This document shows, piece by piece, positions 53,971-63,605 of a DNA stretch of 64,000 bases. Location of the stretch: NCBI RefSeq assembly GCF_019042735.1, contig NZ_JAHQCR010000051.1, forward strand, positions 53,731 through 117,730, read 5' to 3'. The DNA comes from Evansella alkalicola. Lineage in GTDB: Bacteria > Bacillota > Bacilli > Bacillales > Salisediminibacteriaceae. Positions within the stretch are counted from its first letter, which is position 1; each line of letters opens with the position of its first letter. The position numbers were made by a program, and so were the translations under genes. The notes beneath the pieces are model-generated. The model did no database searches, was not told where the DNA came from, and saw nothing but the letters and a program-made list of their open reading frames with translations.

Positions 53971-55302
53971 TTAGTTTTCCACAGCCACTTGATTTACGGG
54001 TGAATTTAGAGGTAATTTTATCGTTACCTCAGTACCTTTTCCATATTCACTTGAGTAAGAGATCTCTCCATTAGACATTTCAATTAGCCGTTTTACAATA
54101 TAAACCCCACTTCCTTTTTTACTGTTAATAAAAGAAGGGTTGTTTTCAATGATGTTTGATAATTGGTTCTCCGTCATTCCAAGACCTTGATCCTTAATCT
54201 GGATACAGAGTTGATGATCTAGAATTTGTACATCTAAATAAATTTTGGATTGTTCCTCACTATATTTGATAGCATTATTAATGAGATTAGAAATAATAAG
54301 GCGGAGTCCAACTTTACTGTTTTTAATTCGAACATTTCTAGGTAGATTGTTTATGGACGGTATCAATGTAATATGCTGCGATTCTGCTTTCACTTCCATA
54401 ATCTTTAAAACTTCATTAATAACTGTTAACGGGTTAAAGCTTTCTTCTTCTAATGTAAAGGAATTAGAAAGGAGTGTCTCGGTATATATGATTTGTGAAA
54501 TTTCAAAATCGATAATGTCTGTATAATCATTAATACTCTCTATTTTTTTCAAGCTATCTTGACTTAATCCTTCCTCCCTTGCAAGCACTAAGGACGCGTA
54601 CGCTTTAATGACGGTTAGTGGGTTGCGCACTTCGTGTGAGACAACATGGATAAAATCGAGCTTTCGTTTGTACAAATCCATTTCTGAATGCAAATTTGAC
54701 TGTGCAGAAATGGAAGGGAAAATGGTGCTTTTCTCATCATTTTTATAGAGAGTTGAGCGTACAAGTTTTTGGTCAGTCATTAAAAACTCATGATGTGTCA
54801 ATAATGATGTAAGCAATGAAGCGGGCAAATGATTACCATCATAGGCGCATACACAAATTAAGCCTGTTCCTTCTAAAAGTTTGTCAGAAGCATGTTCATG
54901 GTGTATGAGTTTTTCCACAATATTTTCTTGATCCTTCCACTCTACATGAGCCCAAGTTCTAATTTTTCTATTATATTCTTTTATTGGTTCTAGGAACTCA
55001 CTGAAAAATTTTAAGGAACTCTCACAACAAAATTCACCATACAGTTGGTAGTAAGTGAAATTATTGATAAAATGAACATGGAGTATTTCTTCAGGTGATA
55101 GTCTAGAGGCGAGTTTCTCTCGTATATGCGTAATAGTATCTTGGTTTTCGATGACAATGGTGGTTTGGTTATGCATTATTCCATCTATTATAAAAGTTAG
55201 TAGATTATCTTTATAATGATCTTGTTGTTCGTAGGAGTAAAGGATATGCCCTCCGTTAATAATGTCCATGTTATGATTTAATCTCATGACTGGATAATTC
55301 AA
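53971..55302 (-). CDS. Sensor histidine kinase with N-terminal MEDS domain
   Basis: Residues about 15-175 look like a MEDS sensory domain (GGHILYSYEQQDHYKDNLLTF at the start), found in DcmR-type and other signalling proteins. A HisKA domain follows with His223 in SHEVRNPL, then HATPase_c with NNAIKYS (N-box) and DQGLGM (G1). There is no transmembrane helix, so this is a cytosolic sensor of 443 residues. No response regulator gene is adjacent, so it is an orphan kinase; phosphorelay input to sporulation is one possibility for such kinases in Bacillaceae. Confidence 0.88.
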   Translation of the reverse strand: MNYPVMRLNHNMDIINGGHILYSYEQQDHYKDNLLTFIIDGIMHNQTTIVIENQDTITHIREKLASRLSPEEILHVHFINNFTYYQLYGEFCCESSLKFFSEFLEPIKEYNRKIRTWAHVEWKDQENIVEKLIHHEHASDKLLEGTGLICVCAYDGNHLPASLLTSLLTHHEFLMTDQKLVRSTLYKNDEKSTIFPSISAQSNLHSEMDLYKRKLDFIHVVSHEVRNPLTVIKAYASLVLAREEGLSQDSLKKIESINDYTDIIDFEISQIIYTETLLSNSFTLEEESFNPLTVINEVLKIMEVKAESQHITLIPSINNLPRNVRIKNSKVGLRLIISNLINNAIKYSEEQSKIYLDVQILDHQLCIQIKDQGLGMTENQLSNIIENNPSFINSKKGSGVYIVKRLIEMSNGEISYSSEYGKGTEVTIKLPLNSPVNQVAVEN

Positions 55303-55456
55303 AAAATACCCCCTTCAGTTGCAAATATAAATAAACCTCTATTATTATACCACCACCTCGTACTAGATTTTAAGGGAAGAGGTCCCAAAATAAATCGTAT
55401 AAATACTACAAATTTCGTGGAATAACTAGATACAAAGAAATAGAAAGGAATATATT

Positions 55457-56650
55457 ATGAAAAATAGAAAAGATATCATTATTAATCATCAGTTTGAGAA
55501 TAAATATAAAAGTGGCTATCCATTATTACATAAAGAGGCGATTAATAATTTGGGAGATTTGAAACAGGAGGGTACGATATTAAGGCTCACAAATGAAAAG
55601 GGAGAGTTTTTAGGAATAGGCTTTTATGGTTTGCAAAATAAAGGCTATGGGTGGGTGCTTACGAGAAAAGAATCTGAAGAAATAAACAAAGAATTTTTTC
55701 AAAGAAAAATAAGCAAAGCGATTGAGAACAGAGCATCCTTCTATCAGAGCACTGATACAACAGCCTTTCGTGTCTTCAATGGTGAAGGCGATGGAATTGG
55801 TGGATTGACTATCGATTATTATGATGGCTTCTACGTCATTTCCTGGTATAGTCAAGGAATATATACCTTCAAGGAAGACATTATTGCAGCTTTGAAAGAA
55901 GTTGTATCATATAAAGGAATATACCAGAAAAAGAGATTTAGTACAGACGGAAAATATATTGAAGAAGATGATTTTGTAACGGGAGACCGTGGGGAATTTC
56001 CTATTATCGTTAAAGAAAACGGTGTAAACTTTGCTGTTTATCTAAATGAAGGAGCAATGGTTGGGTTTTTTCTTGACCAAAGAGATGTGAGGAAAACAAT
56101 TAGGGATAAATACGCAAAGGGGAGAAAGGTTCTTAATACGTTTTCGTATACTGGAGCTTTTTCCGTTTTTGCAGCATTAGGTGGAGCGACAAAAACAACA
56201 AGTGTAGATTTAGCTAACCGTAGTCTAGGGAAGACAATCGAACAGTTTAGCGTGAATGAACTAGATTATGAAGCACACGACATTAAGGTCATGGACGTGT
56301 TCAAATACTTCAAATACGCTGAAAAAAAAGGGTTGTCCTTTGATATGATGATACTAGATCCTCCAAGTTTTGCACGGTCAAAAAAGATGACTTTCAGTGT
56401 AGCAAAGGATTATAAGAATTTACTTAAAGAAGCCATTGGTATTACATCTAAATCAGGTATTATAGTAGCCTCTACCAATTATAGTGGAATGAATATGAAT
56501 AAGTTTAAAGGATTTATTGATGCAGCTTTCAAGGAATCAGGAGAGAAATACGAGCTCTTGGAGGAGTATACCCTACCTGACGATTTCAGAACAACGAATA
56601 CGTTCAGAGAAGGTGATTACTTAAAAGTCGTTTTTGTAAAAAAGATGTAG
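55457..56650 (+). CDS. RlmI-like 23S rRNA (cytosine-C5)-methyltransferase
   Basis: The 397-residue protein has an N-terminal PUA-like domain and a C-terminal SAM methyltransferase domain: NTFSYTGAFSVFAALGGA (SAM motif I) and ILDPPSFARSKK (catalytic motif IV). The related E. coli RlmI methylates C1962 of 23S rRNA. The usual PUA beginning is more diverged than in RlmI, so the exact target is uncertain. Monocistronic with its own terminator. Confidence 0.85.
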   Translation: MKNRKDIIINHQFENKYKSGYPLLHKEAINNLGDLKQEGTILRLTNEKGEFLGIGFYGLQNKGYGWVLTRKESEEINKEFFQRKISKAIENRASFYQSTDTTAFRVFNGEGDGIGGLTIDYYDGFYVISWYSQGIYTFKEDIIAALKEVVSYKGIYQKKRFSTDGKYIEEDDFVTGDRGEFPIIVKENGVNFAVYLNEGAMVGFFLDQRDVRKTIRDKYAKGRKVLNTFSYTGAFSVFAALGGATKTTSVDLANRSLGKTIEQFSVNELDYEAHDIKVMDVFKYFKYAEKKGLSFDMMILDPPSFARSKKMTFSVAKDYKNLLKEAIGITSKSGIIVASTNYSGMNMNKFKGFIDAAFKESGEKYELLEEYTLPDDFRTTNTFREGDYLKVVFVKKM

Positions 56651-56693
56651 CAAATCATTAATATGAAGATTAAACAGTAACATAATACATGCA

Positions 56694-56729
56694 ACGCAAC
56701 AGATGGGACGCCATTTGTTGCGTTTTTTA
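56694..56729 (+). terminator. Terminator of the rRNA methyltransferase gene
   Basis: ACGCAACAGATGG pairs with CCATTTGTTGCGT (one G-U) and is followed by TTTTT. Confidence 0.88.
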
Positions 56730-56923
56730 GTGATTTACCAATGGTCAAAACCTCACCGTTTTTCTTAACATGTACGTATGTAAAGGTGAAAAAGTCTATC
56801 TATAATAGGAAGAAAGTAATATAATTAAGATAAAATCATGAATGTTTTTGTCGAAAAATAATAATACAGTAGAAATAAAAAATGCTATAAAAGAATTAGA
56901 TCCACCTTAGGAGGAACAGGGTA

Positions 56924-59593
56924 GTGTCCAAGCCAACATTAAAAAACACCACAATATTTTTATCCTTATTTCTATTAGCGTTGTTATTTAGAAATGAGTT
57001 TCACTATATTTATGGCGTGACAATGTCTTTTGCAACAATATTTTTATTCATTTTCGTTCGATTATTTGGATTAAGGAATACAGCCATTGTAGCCATACTA
57101 ATACATGTATTAAGTGTGTTTCTTTTTAAGATTCCATTTTGGGACATTGTGTTTATAACAGAAGTGCTCATTATAGCTGCTATATACCTATATAAAAATA
57201 GAGGTAATTTAGTGCTCTGGGGTGTTTACTATTGGATATTAGTGGGGATCCCACTTTCATTCCTATTATATTATATTTATATTCCAGAGCTTCAAGGGAC
57301 GCAATTAATATTCCAGGTTAGCATTGTGACATTTAATGGTTTAATTAATGTCTTAATTGCGGATATTATTTTATCTTACTTACCAGTTGAAAGGTGGTTA
57401 AATGGTAAAGGAGAACAGAAAAAGCTATTTAACTTCCAACACTTTTTATTCCATGTCATCCTTTGTGCATTACTCTTTTCATTTATTTTAAATATTACTG
57501 TTTCACAACTGAATTCATACACGTCATTACAAAACTCTATACAGAACTCAGCAGCTATTACTACGAAAAATATTGAGAGGGTGCTGCTTCAATGGAGTCG
57601 GGATGATATAAATCGATTGCTCTTATCCAATACCATTCAAGTAGGATATTTAAACGAAGTAATTGAGCGAATGGCCACAGAGGAAATATTTGAAATTGTA
57701 GTAATAGACCATGATGATAAGATCATAACTGGAACAGGGGAATGGTTATGGTCGAACGGGCAGTTAGATTGGAGAAATAGAACCGATGTCTCTAATATAG
57801 GGGAAGACTTTTATCAGTCTCTACCAAGGGATACTCCTCCTCTTCCCTTAATGGTATGGGAAGAAGGAAGATTTATTTATGAAAAAAAACTTACATCATT
57901 ACCCTTTACAATTACGATGAAGTATCCCATTGGCTTTTATCAGGAAAGACTAATGAGCGAGTCGCTGGAGCAATTAAGATTTTTACTTTTCTTTAGCATT
58001 TTTGCGGGAGGTTTGATGTTTGCTGTAAAACGAATTTTGGTAAGGAATTTAAATTTGTTAGCAGAAGCAACCACTGGCTTACCTCAAAAATTAAAAAATT
58101 CAGAAAAAATTGAGTGGCCGAATAGTTCTGTTCTAGAACTTCACTCCTTAATTGAAAACTTTAAGTCCATGTCATTTAATTTAGCAAATATGTTTAATGA
58201 AATTAAATCAGTAAACAAACAGTTGGAAAACACGACTGAAAACTTAAAGGAGTCTGAACAAGAGTTACATCGATTAGCGTATTACGATAATCTCACTGGA
58301 TTACCTAATAGAACCTATTTTTATCAATATTTAGAAGAAATGCTTTCTGAGCAGTCTAAAGTTGATGTGAAAGTGGCCGTGTTATTTTTTGACCTCAATG
58401 AATTTAAATCAATCAACGATACGTTGGGACATGCTGCAGGAGATGACCTTCTCAAGCTTGTTGCGGAGAACTTTATTCAACTCCGAACGAATGATAGACA
58501 AGTCTTTCGTCTAGGTGGAGATGAATTTGTTTATGTGTTAACGATTGAGAACAAGGCTGACGTTATTGCTTTTGTTACTAAAATTAAAAATCTATTCGCT
58601 AAGCCATTCAAATTAAATGATCTTTCATTGTATGTCACAACAAGCATAGGTGTAAGTATTTATCCCGATAATGGAAAAACAATTGATGATTTAGTTAAAT
58701 ACGCGGATATGGCTATGTACAAAGCAAAGGAAGTCGGGAAAAATCATATAGAATTTTTTGATGAATCGATGAAAAAAGACTTCTCAGAAAGAATGCTGAT
58801 TAATAGTGGCCTTCGTGAGGCAATTGATGAGAATCAATTTAGAATGGTGTATCAGCCAAAAATCAATATTGAGAATAATACAGTATCTGGCATTGAAGCA
58901 CTAATCAGGTGGACACATCCAATCCATGGTGAAATCACACCAGATAAGTTTATTCCATTGGCAGAGGAGTCTGGATTTATTTTTCAAATCGATGAGTGGG
59001 CAATAGTAGAGTCTTGTCGCTACAACAAAAATATGCAGGATCGTGGCGCCCCAAAAGTGCCCGTATCTGTCAATATGTCAGCAAAGCATTTTAACCATCA
59101 GAGAATCGTTAATATGGTAAAGACGGCACTTGATAAGTCCGGACTAGCGCCGGAATATTTAACTATTGAGATTACGGAAACTGTTTTCTTAAAAAATGAA
59201 ACAGATGTTTTTGGCATGATTGCTGAACTTAAAGATCTTGGAGTGAAGTTATCAATTGATGATTTTGGAATTGGCTATTCGTCATTAACACATCTCGTAG
59301 ATCTTCCAATTAATGAGGTAAAGCTTGATAAAAACTTCATTCGTAATATTACAGTAGACAGTAAAAAGTCAACTATCGTTCAGGTAATTTTAGAGTTAAG
59401 TAATAACCTTGGCCTTGATGTAGTAGCTGAAGGGGTAGAAACAAAGGGTGAACTTGAATATCTGAAAGGAATCAATTGTAAGGAAATTCAAGGTTTCTAT
59501 TTTAGTAAACCATTGTCTAAAGAAGAAATATTTGAGTTTTTAACAGACAAAGAAGGCTTGAAGCATTGGTCGGAAGGGGGTACCAATGAATAG
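56924..59593 (+). CDS. Membrane-bound GGDEF-EAL protein (c-di-GMP turnover)
   Basis: The 889-residue protein has about six N-terminal helices (residues 8-150), another at about 172-192, an extracytoplasmic segment to about 340, a helix at about 345-365, then a GGDEF domain and an EAL domain. The GGDEF motif is intact at 531-535 and the EAL motif at 658-660, with DDFGIGYSSL and EGVE of the active EAL type. It may therefore both make and degrade c-di-GMP. It starts at GTG with AGGAGG 9 bases upstream. The stop overlaps the start of the next gene by 8 bp. Confidence 0.92.
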   Translation: MSKPTLKNTTIFLSLFLLALLFRNEFHYIYGVTMSFATIFLFIFVRLFGLRNTAIVAILIHVLSVFLFKIPFWDIVFITEVLIIAAIYLYKNRGNLVLWGVYYWILVGIPLSFLLYYIYIPELQGTQLIFQVSIVTFNGLINVLIADIILSYLPVERWLNGKGEQKKLFNFQHFLFHVILCALLFSFILNITVSQLNSYTSLQNSIQNSAAITTKNIERVLLQWSRDDINRLLLSNTIQVGYLNEVIERMATEEIFEIVVIDHDDKIITGTGEWLWSNGQLDWRNRTDVSNIGEDFYQSLPRDTPPLPLMVWEEGRFIYEKKLTSLPFTITMKYPIGFYQERLMSESLEQLRFLLFFSIFAGGLMFAVKRILVRNLNLLAEATTGLPQKLKNSEKIEWPNSSVLELHSLIENFKSMSFNLANMFNEIKSVNKQLENTTENLKESEQELHRLAYYDNLTGLPNRTYFYQYLEEMLSEQSKVDVKVAVLFFDLNEFKSINDTLGHAAGDDLLKLVAENFIQLRTNDRQVFRLGGDEFVYVLTIENKADVIAFVTKIKNLFAKPFKLNDLSLYVTTSIGVSIYPDNGKTIDDLVKYADMAMYKAKEVGKNHIEFFDESMKKDFSERMLINSGLREAIDENQFRMVYQPKINIENNTVSGIEALIRWTHPIHGEITPDKFIPLAEESGFIFQIDEWAIVESCRYNKNMQDRGAPKVPVSVNMSAKHFNHQRIVNMVKTALDKSGLAPEYLTIEITETVFLKNETDVFGMIAELKDLGVKLSIDDFGIGYSSLTHLVDLPINEVKLDKNFIRNITVDSKKSTIVQVILELSNNLGLDVVAEGVETKGELEYLKGINCKEIQGFYFSKPLSKEEIFEFLTDKEGLKHWSEGGTNE

Positions 59594-60896
59594 ATTATTG
59601 ATTTATCTAATCGCTCTTTTGTTATTAGCAGTCGGCTGTGTTCAAAACAATGAAACAGACATAAGGGAAGAGGAAGGTGTAGAGGGAATCTCTCAGTTTG
59701 ATCGAAATAAAGACTATGATTTAACTATTTGGAGTTATTATGAAGGTGGTTGGGGTGAAGCGATTCAAAACTTTAGGCGATTTCATCCTAATGTAGAAAT
59801 AAATGTGGAAGTATTTCCTTTTGAGGAATACTCAGAGAAATATTTGACGGCAATGCTAGAGGGAAACGGGCCAGATATCATGATTTTTGATAGTGACCAT
59901 TATGGTAACTTTAAAGTGATGGATGGACTCGCTGACTTAAAAGAATTTGGTGCTGATGAATATGAGACAAGTTTCTCACCAGAGTTGTGGAGATTGGCCT
60001 TGTCATTCGATCAGGAAAAACTTCTGGGAATTCCTTTTAATACATCACCTCTTATTACTTATTATCGTTCAGATATCTTAAGGGACTATGGATTTCCATA
60101 TGAACCAAAGGATGTAGGTAACTATATGGCATCATCAGAGAATTGGCTAGATATGGCCAAGACGTTAAAAGAAGACGGCATACATGTAATGGAATATAGA
60201 GATGATATTTTAAAGATTTATGAATCGGGAATTGGAATTTATGATGAAAACATGACTTATTTAAGGGATTCCAGGGAGTTTATTCAAGCCATTGATTTAA
60301 CAAAAGAAGTTAAAGAGAATGGATTAAGCCCTAATAGAAGTATTCAAAGTGTAGAAGGTATTAATGACTTAAAAGATGATAAAGTTGCAATGATCTATAT
60401 GGGTACTTGGGGAACGAATCAATTAAGGGACATTGTCCCAGAGCAATCGGGTAAATGGCGAGTGGCTCGATTACCTTTTAATATTCATGGCTGGAGTAAC
60501 AGTTCTATTTTTTCTATAACTTCCATGAGTGAGCAAAAAGAAGCTGCTTGGAGATTCATTGAGCATTATACGATTGAGGAAATTATGCATGGATATGCAG
60601 GTACTATTCCAGGATTTCTACCGGCGAGAAAAAACCCTAATACGATTCATAACACAAACGCTTTTTTGAACGGACAGTCAGATCAGGCGTTTTACGAAGA
60701 AGTTTCTGAAGAAGTTAGGGAACATTTTAAAACGCCCATCGATCGAGAAGCACACCAACTTTGGAGAGATCATGTAAATCAAGGAATAGAGTGGGGCATT
60801 GAGACAGAGGAAATCCTCCAAAGGGTAAAATATGAAATTCATGAAGCCTTAGGAAGGGAAAGGCAAATCCTTATTAATAACTTGAATAAAAATTGA
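59586..60896 (+). CDS. Extracellular solute-binding lipoprotein (family 1, sugar type)
   Basis: A lipoprotein signal ends AVGC (Cys18). The mature protein follows the family 1 ABC-transporter binding fold: YDLTIWSYYEGGWGEAIQNF, then GPDIMIFDSDHYGN and a late KEAAWRFIEHY. It has 436 residues. No ABC permease or ATPase gene is near; the gene is translationally coupled to the membrane GGDEF-EAL gene. It may be a ligand sensor for that protein rather than a transporter part; this is inference from context. Confidence 0.88.
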   Translation: MNRLLIYLIALLLLAVGCVQNNETDIREEEGVEGISQFDRNKDYDLTIWSYYEGGWGEAIQNFRRFHPNVEINVEVFPFEEYSEKYLTAMLEGNGPDIMIFDSDHYGNFKVMDGLADLKEFGADEYETSFSPELWRLALSFDQEKLLGIPFNTSPLITYYRSDILRDYGFPYEPKDVGNYMASSENWLDMAKTLKEDGIHVMEYRDDILKIYESGIGIYDENMTYLRDSREFIQAIDLTKEVKENGLSPNRSIQSVEGINDLKDDKVAMIYMGTWGTNQLRDIVPEQSGKWRVARLPFNIHGWSNSSIFSITSMSEQKEAAWRFIEHYTIEEIMHGYAGTIPGFLPARKNPNTIHNTNAFLNGQSDQAFYEEVSEEVREHFKTPIDREAHQLWRDHVNQGIEWGIETEEILQRVKYEIHEALGRERQILINNLNKN

Positions 60897-60941
60897 CACA
60901 AAAAAGTCGGGGACCAGGTCCCCGACTTTTTTGTGTCAATT
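60891..60941. terminator. Perfect 25-bp palindrome with 1-base centre, bidirectional terminator
   Basis: Bases 60891-60915 are the exact reverse complement of 60917-60941. The stem core is GTCGGGGACC / GGTCCCCGAC with TTTTTT runs on both strands. It contains the stop codon of the binding-protein gene (60894-60896) and lies 20 bp from the end of the convergent sspH gene. Confidence 0.9.
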
Positions 60942-60961
60942 AACGAAGCAATACACGTTCA

Positions 60962-61141
60962 TTAGCCCTCAACCAGCCCATTTATATCCACTTCTTGCTC
61001 ATGGTCCATTTCGTCTAAAGGGAATACATTAGCCGTATTTTCGTTTGAGTTAACTTGTTGAATATAGACTGGAATTCCATGATAATTGACATTAATCATA
61101 GTAGGTGATTCAATAATTTCCTGTGCCCGTTGAATATCCAT
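60962..61141 (-). CDS. sspH: H-type small acid-soluble spore protein
   Basis: A 59-residue reverse-strand gene runs from ATG 61141 to the TAA at 60962-60964, with AGGAGG (complement 61150-61155) 8 bases upstream. The start MDIQRAQEIIESP, the middle VNYHGIPVYIQQVN and the ending PLDE...QEVDINGLVEG match H-type SASP, minor proteins of the spore core made in the forespore under sigma-G. It marks the organism as a spore former. It is too short for many gene finders. Confidence 0.85.
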   Translation of the reverse strand: MDIQRAQEIIESPTMINVNYHGIPVYIQQVNSNENTANVFPLDEMDHEQEVDINGLVEG

Positions 61142-61307
61142 GCTTTCAACCTCCTAGACAAAGTACTGTTTATATTTTTCGTCATGCGAATTCTGCTTAT
61201 TCAACACTGGTATGTGCAAAATATCCCAGTTCAATAGAATGCATTTCTTGAATGACCGTAATAAGCGGCAGGCTACAATAAAAAGAGAAATAGGGAGGTA
61301 TTTCAAC

Positions 61308-61871
61308 ATGATAAGTAATGAAACAATCACCACAAAGAACTATAGATTAAGGGGAATGAAGATTACCGATGCTTCCGAGCTTTATCCAATCTTTTGTGAT
61401 ATGGATACAATGAAATATATAACTCCGCACCCTATTGAATCAGTAAGTGAAATGGAAAACCTGATAAAGAAAAACATAAGCAATTTGCAAGAAGAGAAGG
61501 AAATTCCTTGGGTGATTGAGGATAAGGATATTGGAATGATTGTAGGTACCTTTAGATTCCATAAACTTAACCTATGGCACAAGAAAGCAGAAATGGGAGT
61601 TGTAATAAGAAAAGAGTATCAAAGAAAAGGTGTTATGACTGAAGTTTTAAAAAGAATGATTCCATATGCGTTTAGTGAGTTATGTCTAAACCGATTAGTA
61701 GGGGATATCTTTGCTGGTAACATAGGATCGCAAAAATTATTAGAGCGGTTCGGCTTTGAAAAGGAAGGGGTATTAAGGGAAACTGATTTCGATGGGGAGT
61801 ATTATCATGATACGGTCGTCTATTCCTTGTTGCGTAAGGAGTTTGAACAAAAAAAGGAAATATATGAGTAA
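61308..61871 (+). CDS. GNAT family N-acetyltransferase (RimJ/RimL type)
   Basis: The 187-residue protein starts ETITTKNYRLRGMKITDASEL and has the acetyl-CoA-binding region MGVVIRKEYQRKGVMTEVLKRM followed by NRLVGDIFAGNIGSQKLLERFGFEKEGVLRE, here named as a region. This is the RimJ/RimL-like group that acetylates N-termini or small molecules. ATG 61308 has GGGAGGT at spacing 8, so the longer frame from 61212 is rejected. Substrate unknown. Confidence 0.9.
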   Translation: MISNETITTKNYRLRGMKITDASELYPIFCDMDTMKYITPHPIESVSEMENLIKKNISNLQEEKEIPWVIEDKDIGMIVGTFRFHKLNLWHKKAEMGVVIRKEYQRKGVMTEVLKRMIPYAFSELCLNRLVGDIFAGNIGSQKLLERFGFEKEGVLRETDFDGEYYHDTVVYSLLRKEFEQKKEIYE

Positions 61872-61981
61872 TAGAAAGTAATATTTATTTAAACCATATA
61901 TCTGTTATAATTGGGAAAGAAAAAATGTAGAAAATTGTCGAATAAGGACCTTGAAACTTTTAATAGATAGTGGGGATGACG

Positions 61982-62350
61982 TTGAGATACAAACGGGAAG
62001 AAACATTTCGATACGAATTTGGCCAACCTTTAGATTGTGTTTATAGAATATTGAGAGTAAATGGGGTTTCTGAGGAGACTAAACATGGCAATGGTAAATT
62101 GTTTGATATTAGTCCTACTGGTATAAAACTTCAATCACCATTAGATCTACAGTCTAGTAAAAATGAAGTGGATGTCGAACTTTGTTTTACCCTAGTAGCA
62201 GAGCATACTGTAACGGGGAAAATTGTATGGCAAAAGCTAGCTAACGTTGGCCAATATTTTTATGGAATTGATTTAGAAATACCGACAGAAGTTAAGGAAC
62301 ATATTATCCACGACTTGAAAGAGTTTATTCAGGTAAATAAGAAAGGTTAA
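61982..62350 (+). CDS. PilZ domain protein (c-di-GMP receptor candidate)
   Basis: The 122-residue protein starts RYKREETFRYEFGQPL and has DISPTGIKLQSPL, the PilZ (D/N)-x-S-x-x-G motif, and the basic residues near the N-terminus fit the R-x-x-x-R part. TTG 61982 has a GGGG-type site at spacing 6; GTG 61970 and ATG 61976 are alternatives. Located between two c-di-GMP enzymes (GGDEF-EAL upstream, GGDEF downstream), it is likely their read-out protein. It ends 44 bp before the next gene. Confidence 0.88.
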   Translation: MRYKREETFRYEFGQPLDCVYRILRVNGVSEETKHGNGKLFDISPTGIKLQSPLDLQSSKNEVDVELCFTLVAEHTVTGKIVWQKLANVGQYFYGIDLEIPTEVKEHIIHDLKEFIQVNKKG

Positions 62351-62394
62351 TAATCAGCAGAGTATATAGCTGCATTTGAAAGTTGGTTTTATTA

Positions 62395-63561
62395 ATGAAA
62401 CAAAATAACATCATCATAGTATCTATAGCTATTTTCTGGATATTATTTGAAATATATTTCTTTAATACTTTTAATGTTGAAACATTGTTTCGAGGATTCT
62501 TTATTATGGGATTATTGGTTTCTACCTGGATCATAAATAATAAATATGTAAAACTCAATCAAGAATATGGTGATTTAAATGCTACTCAAGCAAAATTGGA
62601 GGAGCAGTTAAAGGTTAAAACTGCAAATATTAGAGATTACGAAATGCTATTTCATTCATTGGATGGCGCAGTTTATAGCTATGATGTAATTAATAACGAG
62701 AATTCATATTTTTCAGAGGGCTTTGTTGATGTATATGGGTACTCACCAGAGTCTTGGAAGGATATTATTCATGATAAGGATAAACATAAAGTAGAGGCGG
62801 ATGAAATTAAATTATTCGCAGGTGAACCATCGAAGATAGAGTATCGTATTCATCACCCATATTTAGGTGAGAGGTGGGTAGTTAAATATTCTACACCTAT
62901 TATTGGCTCTGATGGAAATGTCACAAAAATTAATGGACAAATCATTGATATTACGTTTAGAAAAGAATTGGAAAATGAGTTGAATCAAATGGCTTATTAC
63001 GATGATTTAACGGACCTTCCTAACCGGAAAGCTTTAGATAAACATATTACGAAAGCTCTGGCTAGATCCAAACGCCATCATCATAATTTTTCCATTATGT
63101 TCATTGATTTAGACGACTTTAAAATCGTTAATGATACGATGGGTCATGAAGCTGGTGACGACTTGTTAATAGAAGTTGTGAGAAGGTTGAATGAAAGCAT
63201 AAGGGAAGAGGATTTAGTTGCTCGCCTCGGTGGAGATGAATTTATCATAGTTTTTGAGGAAACGAATAAGGCAGAGATTGAAGATATCGCTAATCGAATA
63301 ATAGAAAATATAGCATTACCTTATACACTTAATGATAAAGAAGTGAAGATTTCATTAAGTATTGGTATAAGCATGTATCCTGATGATGGAGAAGATAAAG
63401 AGACGCTTATTGATAATGCTGATAAAGCAATGTATTTTGCAAAAAATAAAGGTAAGAACAACTATAAGATGTACACGCCAGACCTAGAAAACATAGATGA
63501 AAAAGTAGGATTAGTTGAAAAAATCGTAAGTAAGTTTCAGCAAGCAAAGCTATTTAATTAA
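62395..63561 (+). CDS. PAS-GGDEF diguanylate cyclase, membrane anchored
   Basis: Two N-terminal helices (about 5-25 and 28-48) are followed by a short coiled-coil, a PAS domain (FHSLDGAVYSYDVINNENSY, about 85-190) and a GGDEF domain with the intact motif at 279-283. It makes c-di-GMP from GTP. No inhibitory R-x-x-D site is assigned. ATG 62395 is used; the 12-base longer TTG start is possible. 388 residues. It closes the c-di-GMP group and is followed by a strong terminator. Confidence 0.92.
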   Translation: MKQNNIIIVSIAIFWILFEIYFFNTFNVETLFRGFFIMGLLVSTWIINNKYVKLNQEYGDLNATQAKLEEQLKVKTANIRDYEMLFHSLDGAVYSYDVINNENSYFSEGFVDVYGYSPESWKDIIHDKDKHKVEADEIKLFAGEPSKIEYRIHHPYLGERWVVKYSTPIIGSDGNVTKINGQIIDITFRKELENELNQMAYYDDLTDLPNRKALDKHITKALARSKRHHHNFSIMFIDLDDFKIVNDTMGHEAGDDLLIEVVRRLNESIREEDLVARLGGDEFIIVFEETNKAEIEDIANRIIENIALPYTLNDKEVKISLSIGISMYPDDGEDKETLIDNADKAMYFAKNKGKNNYKMYTPDLENIDEKVGLVEKIVSKFQQAKLFN

Positions 63562-63567
63562 AGATAG

Positions 63568-63605
63568 AGGTGCCTCGTATTGATTGATAAATGAGGCACC
63601 TTTTT
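63568..63605 (+). terminator. Terminator of the PAS-GGDEF gene
   Basis: AGGTGCCTC pairs with GAGGCACCT (63593-63601) and is followed by TTTTTA. Bases 63606-63764 show no gene. Confidence 0.9.

Noticed and set aside
61212..61307. N-terminal extension of the GNAT gene
   Set aside because: A strong ribosome binding site precedes ATG 61308 and the extra 32 residues do not fit the family.
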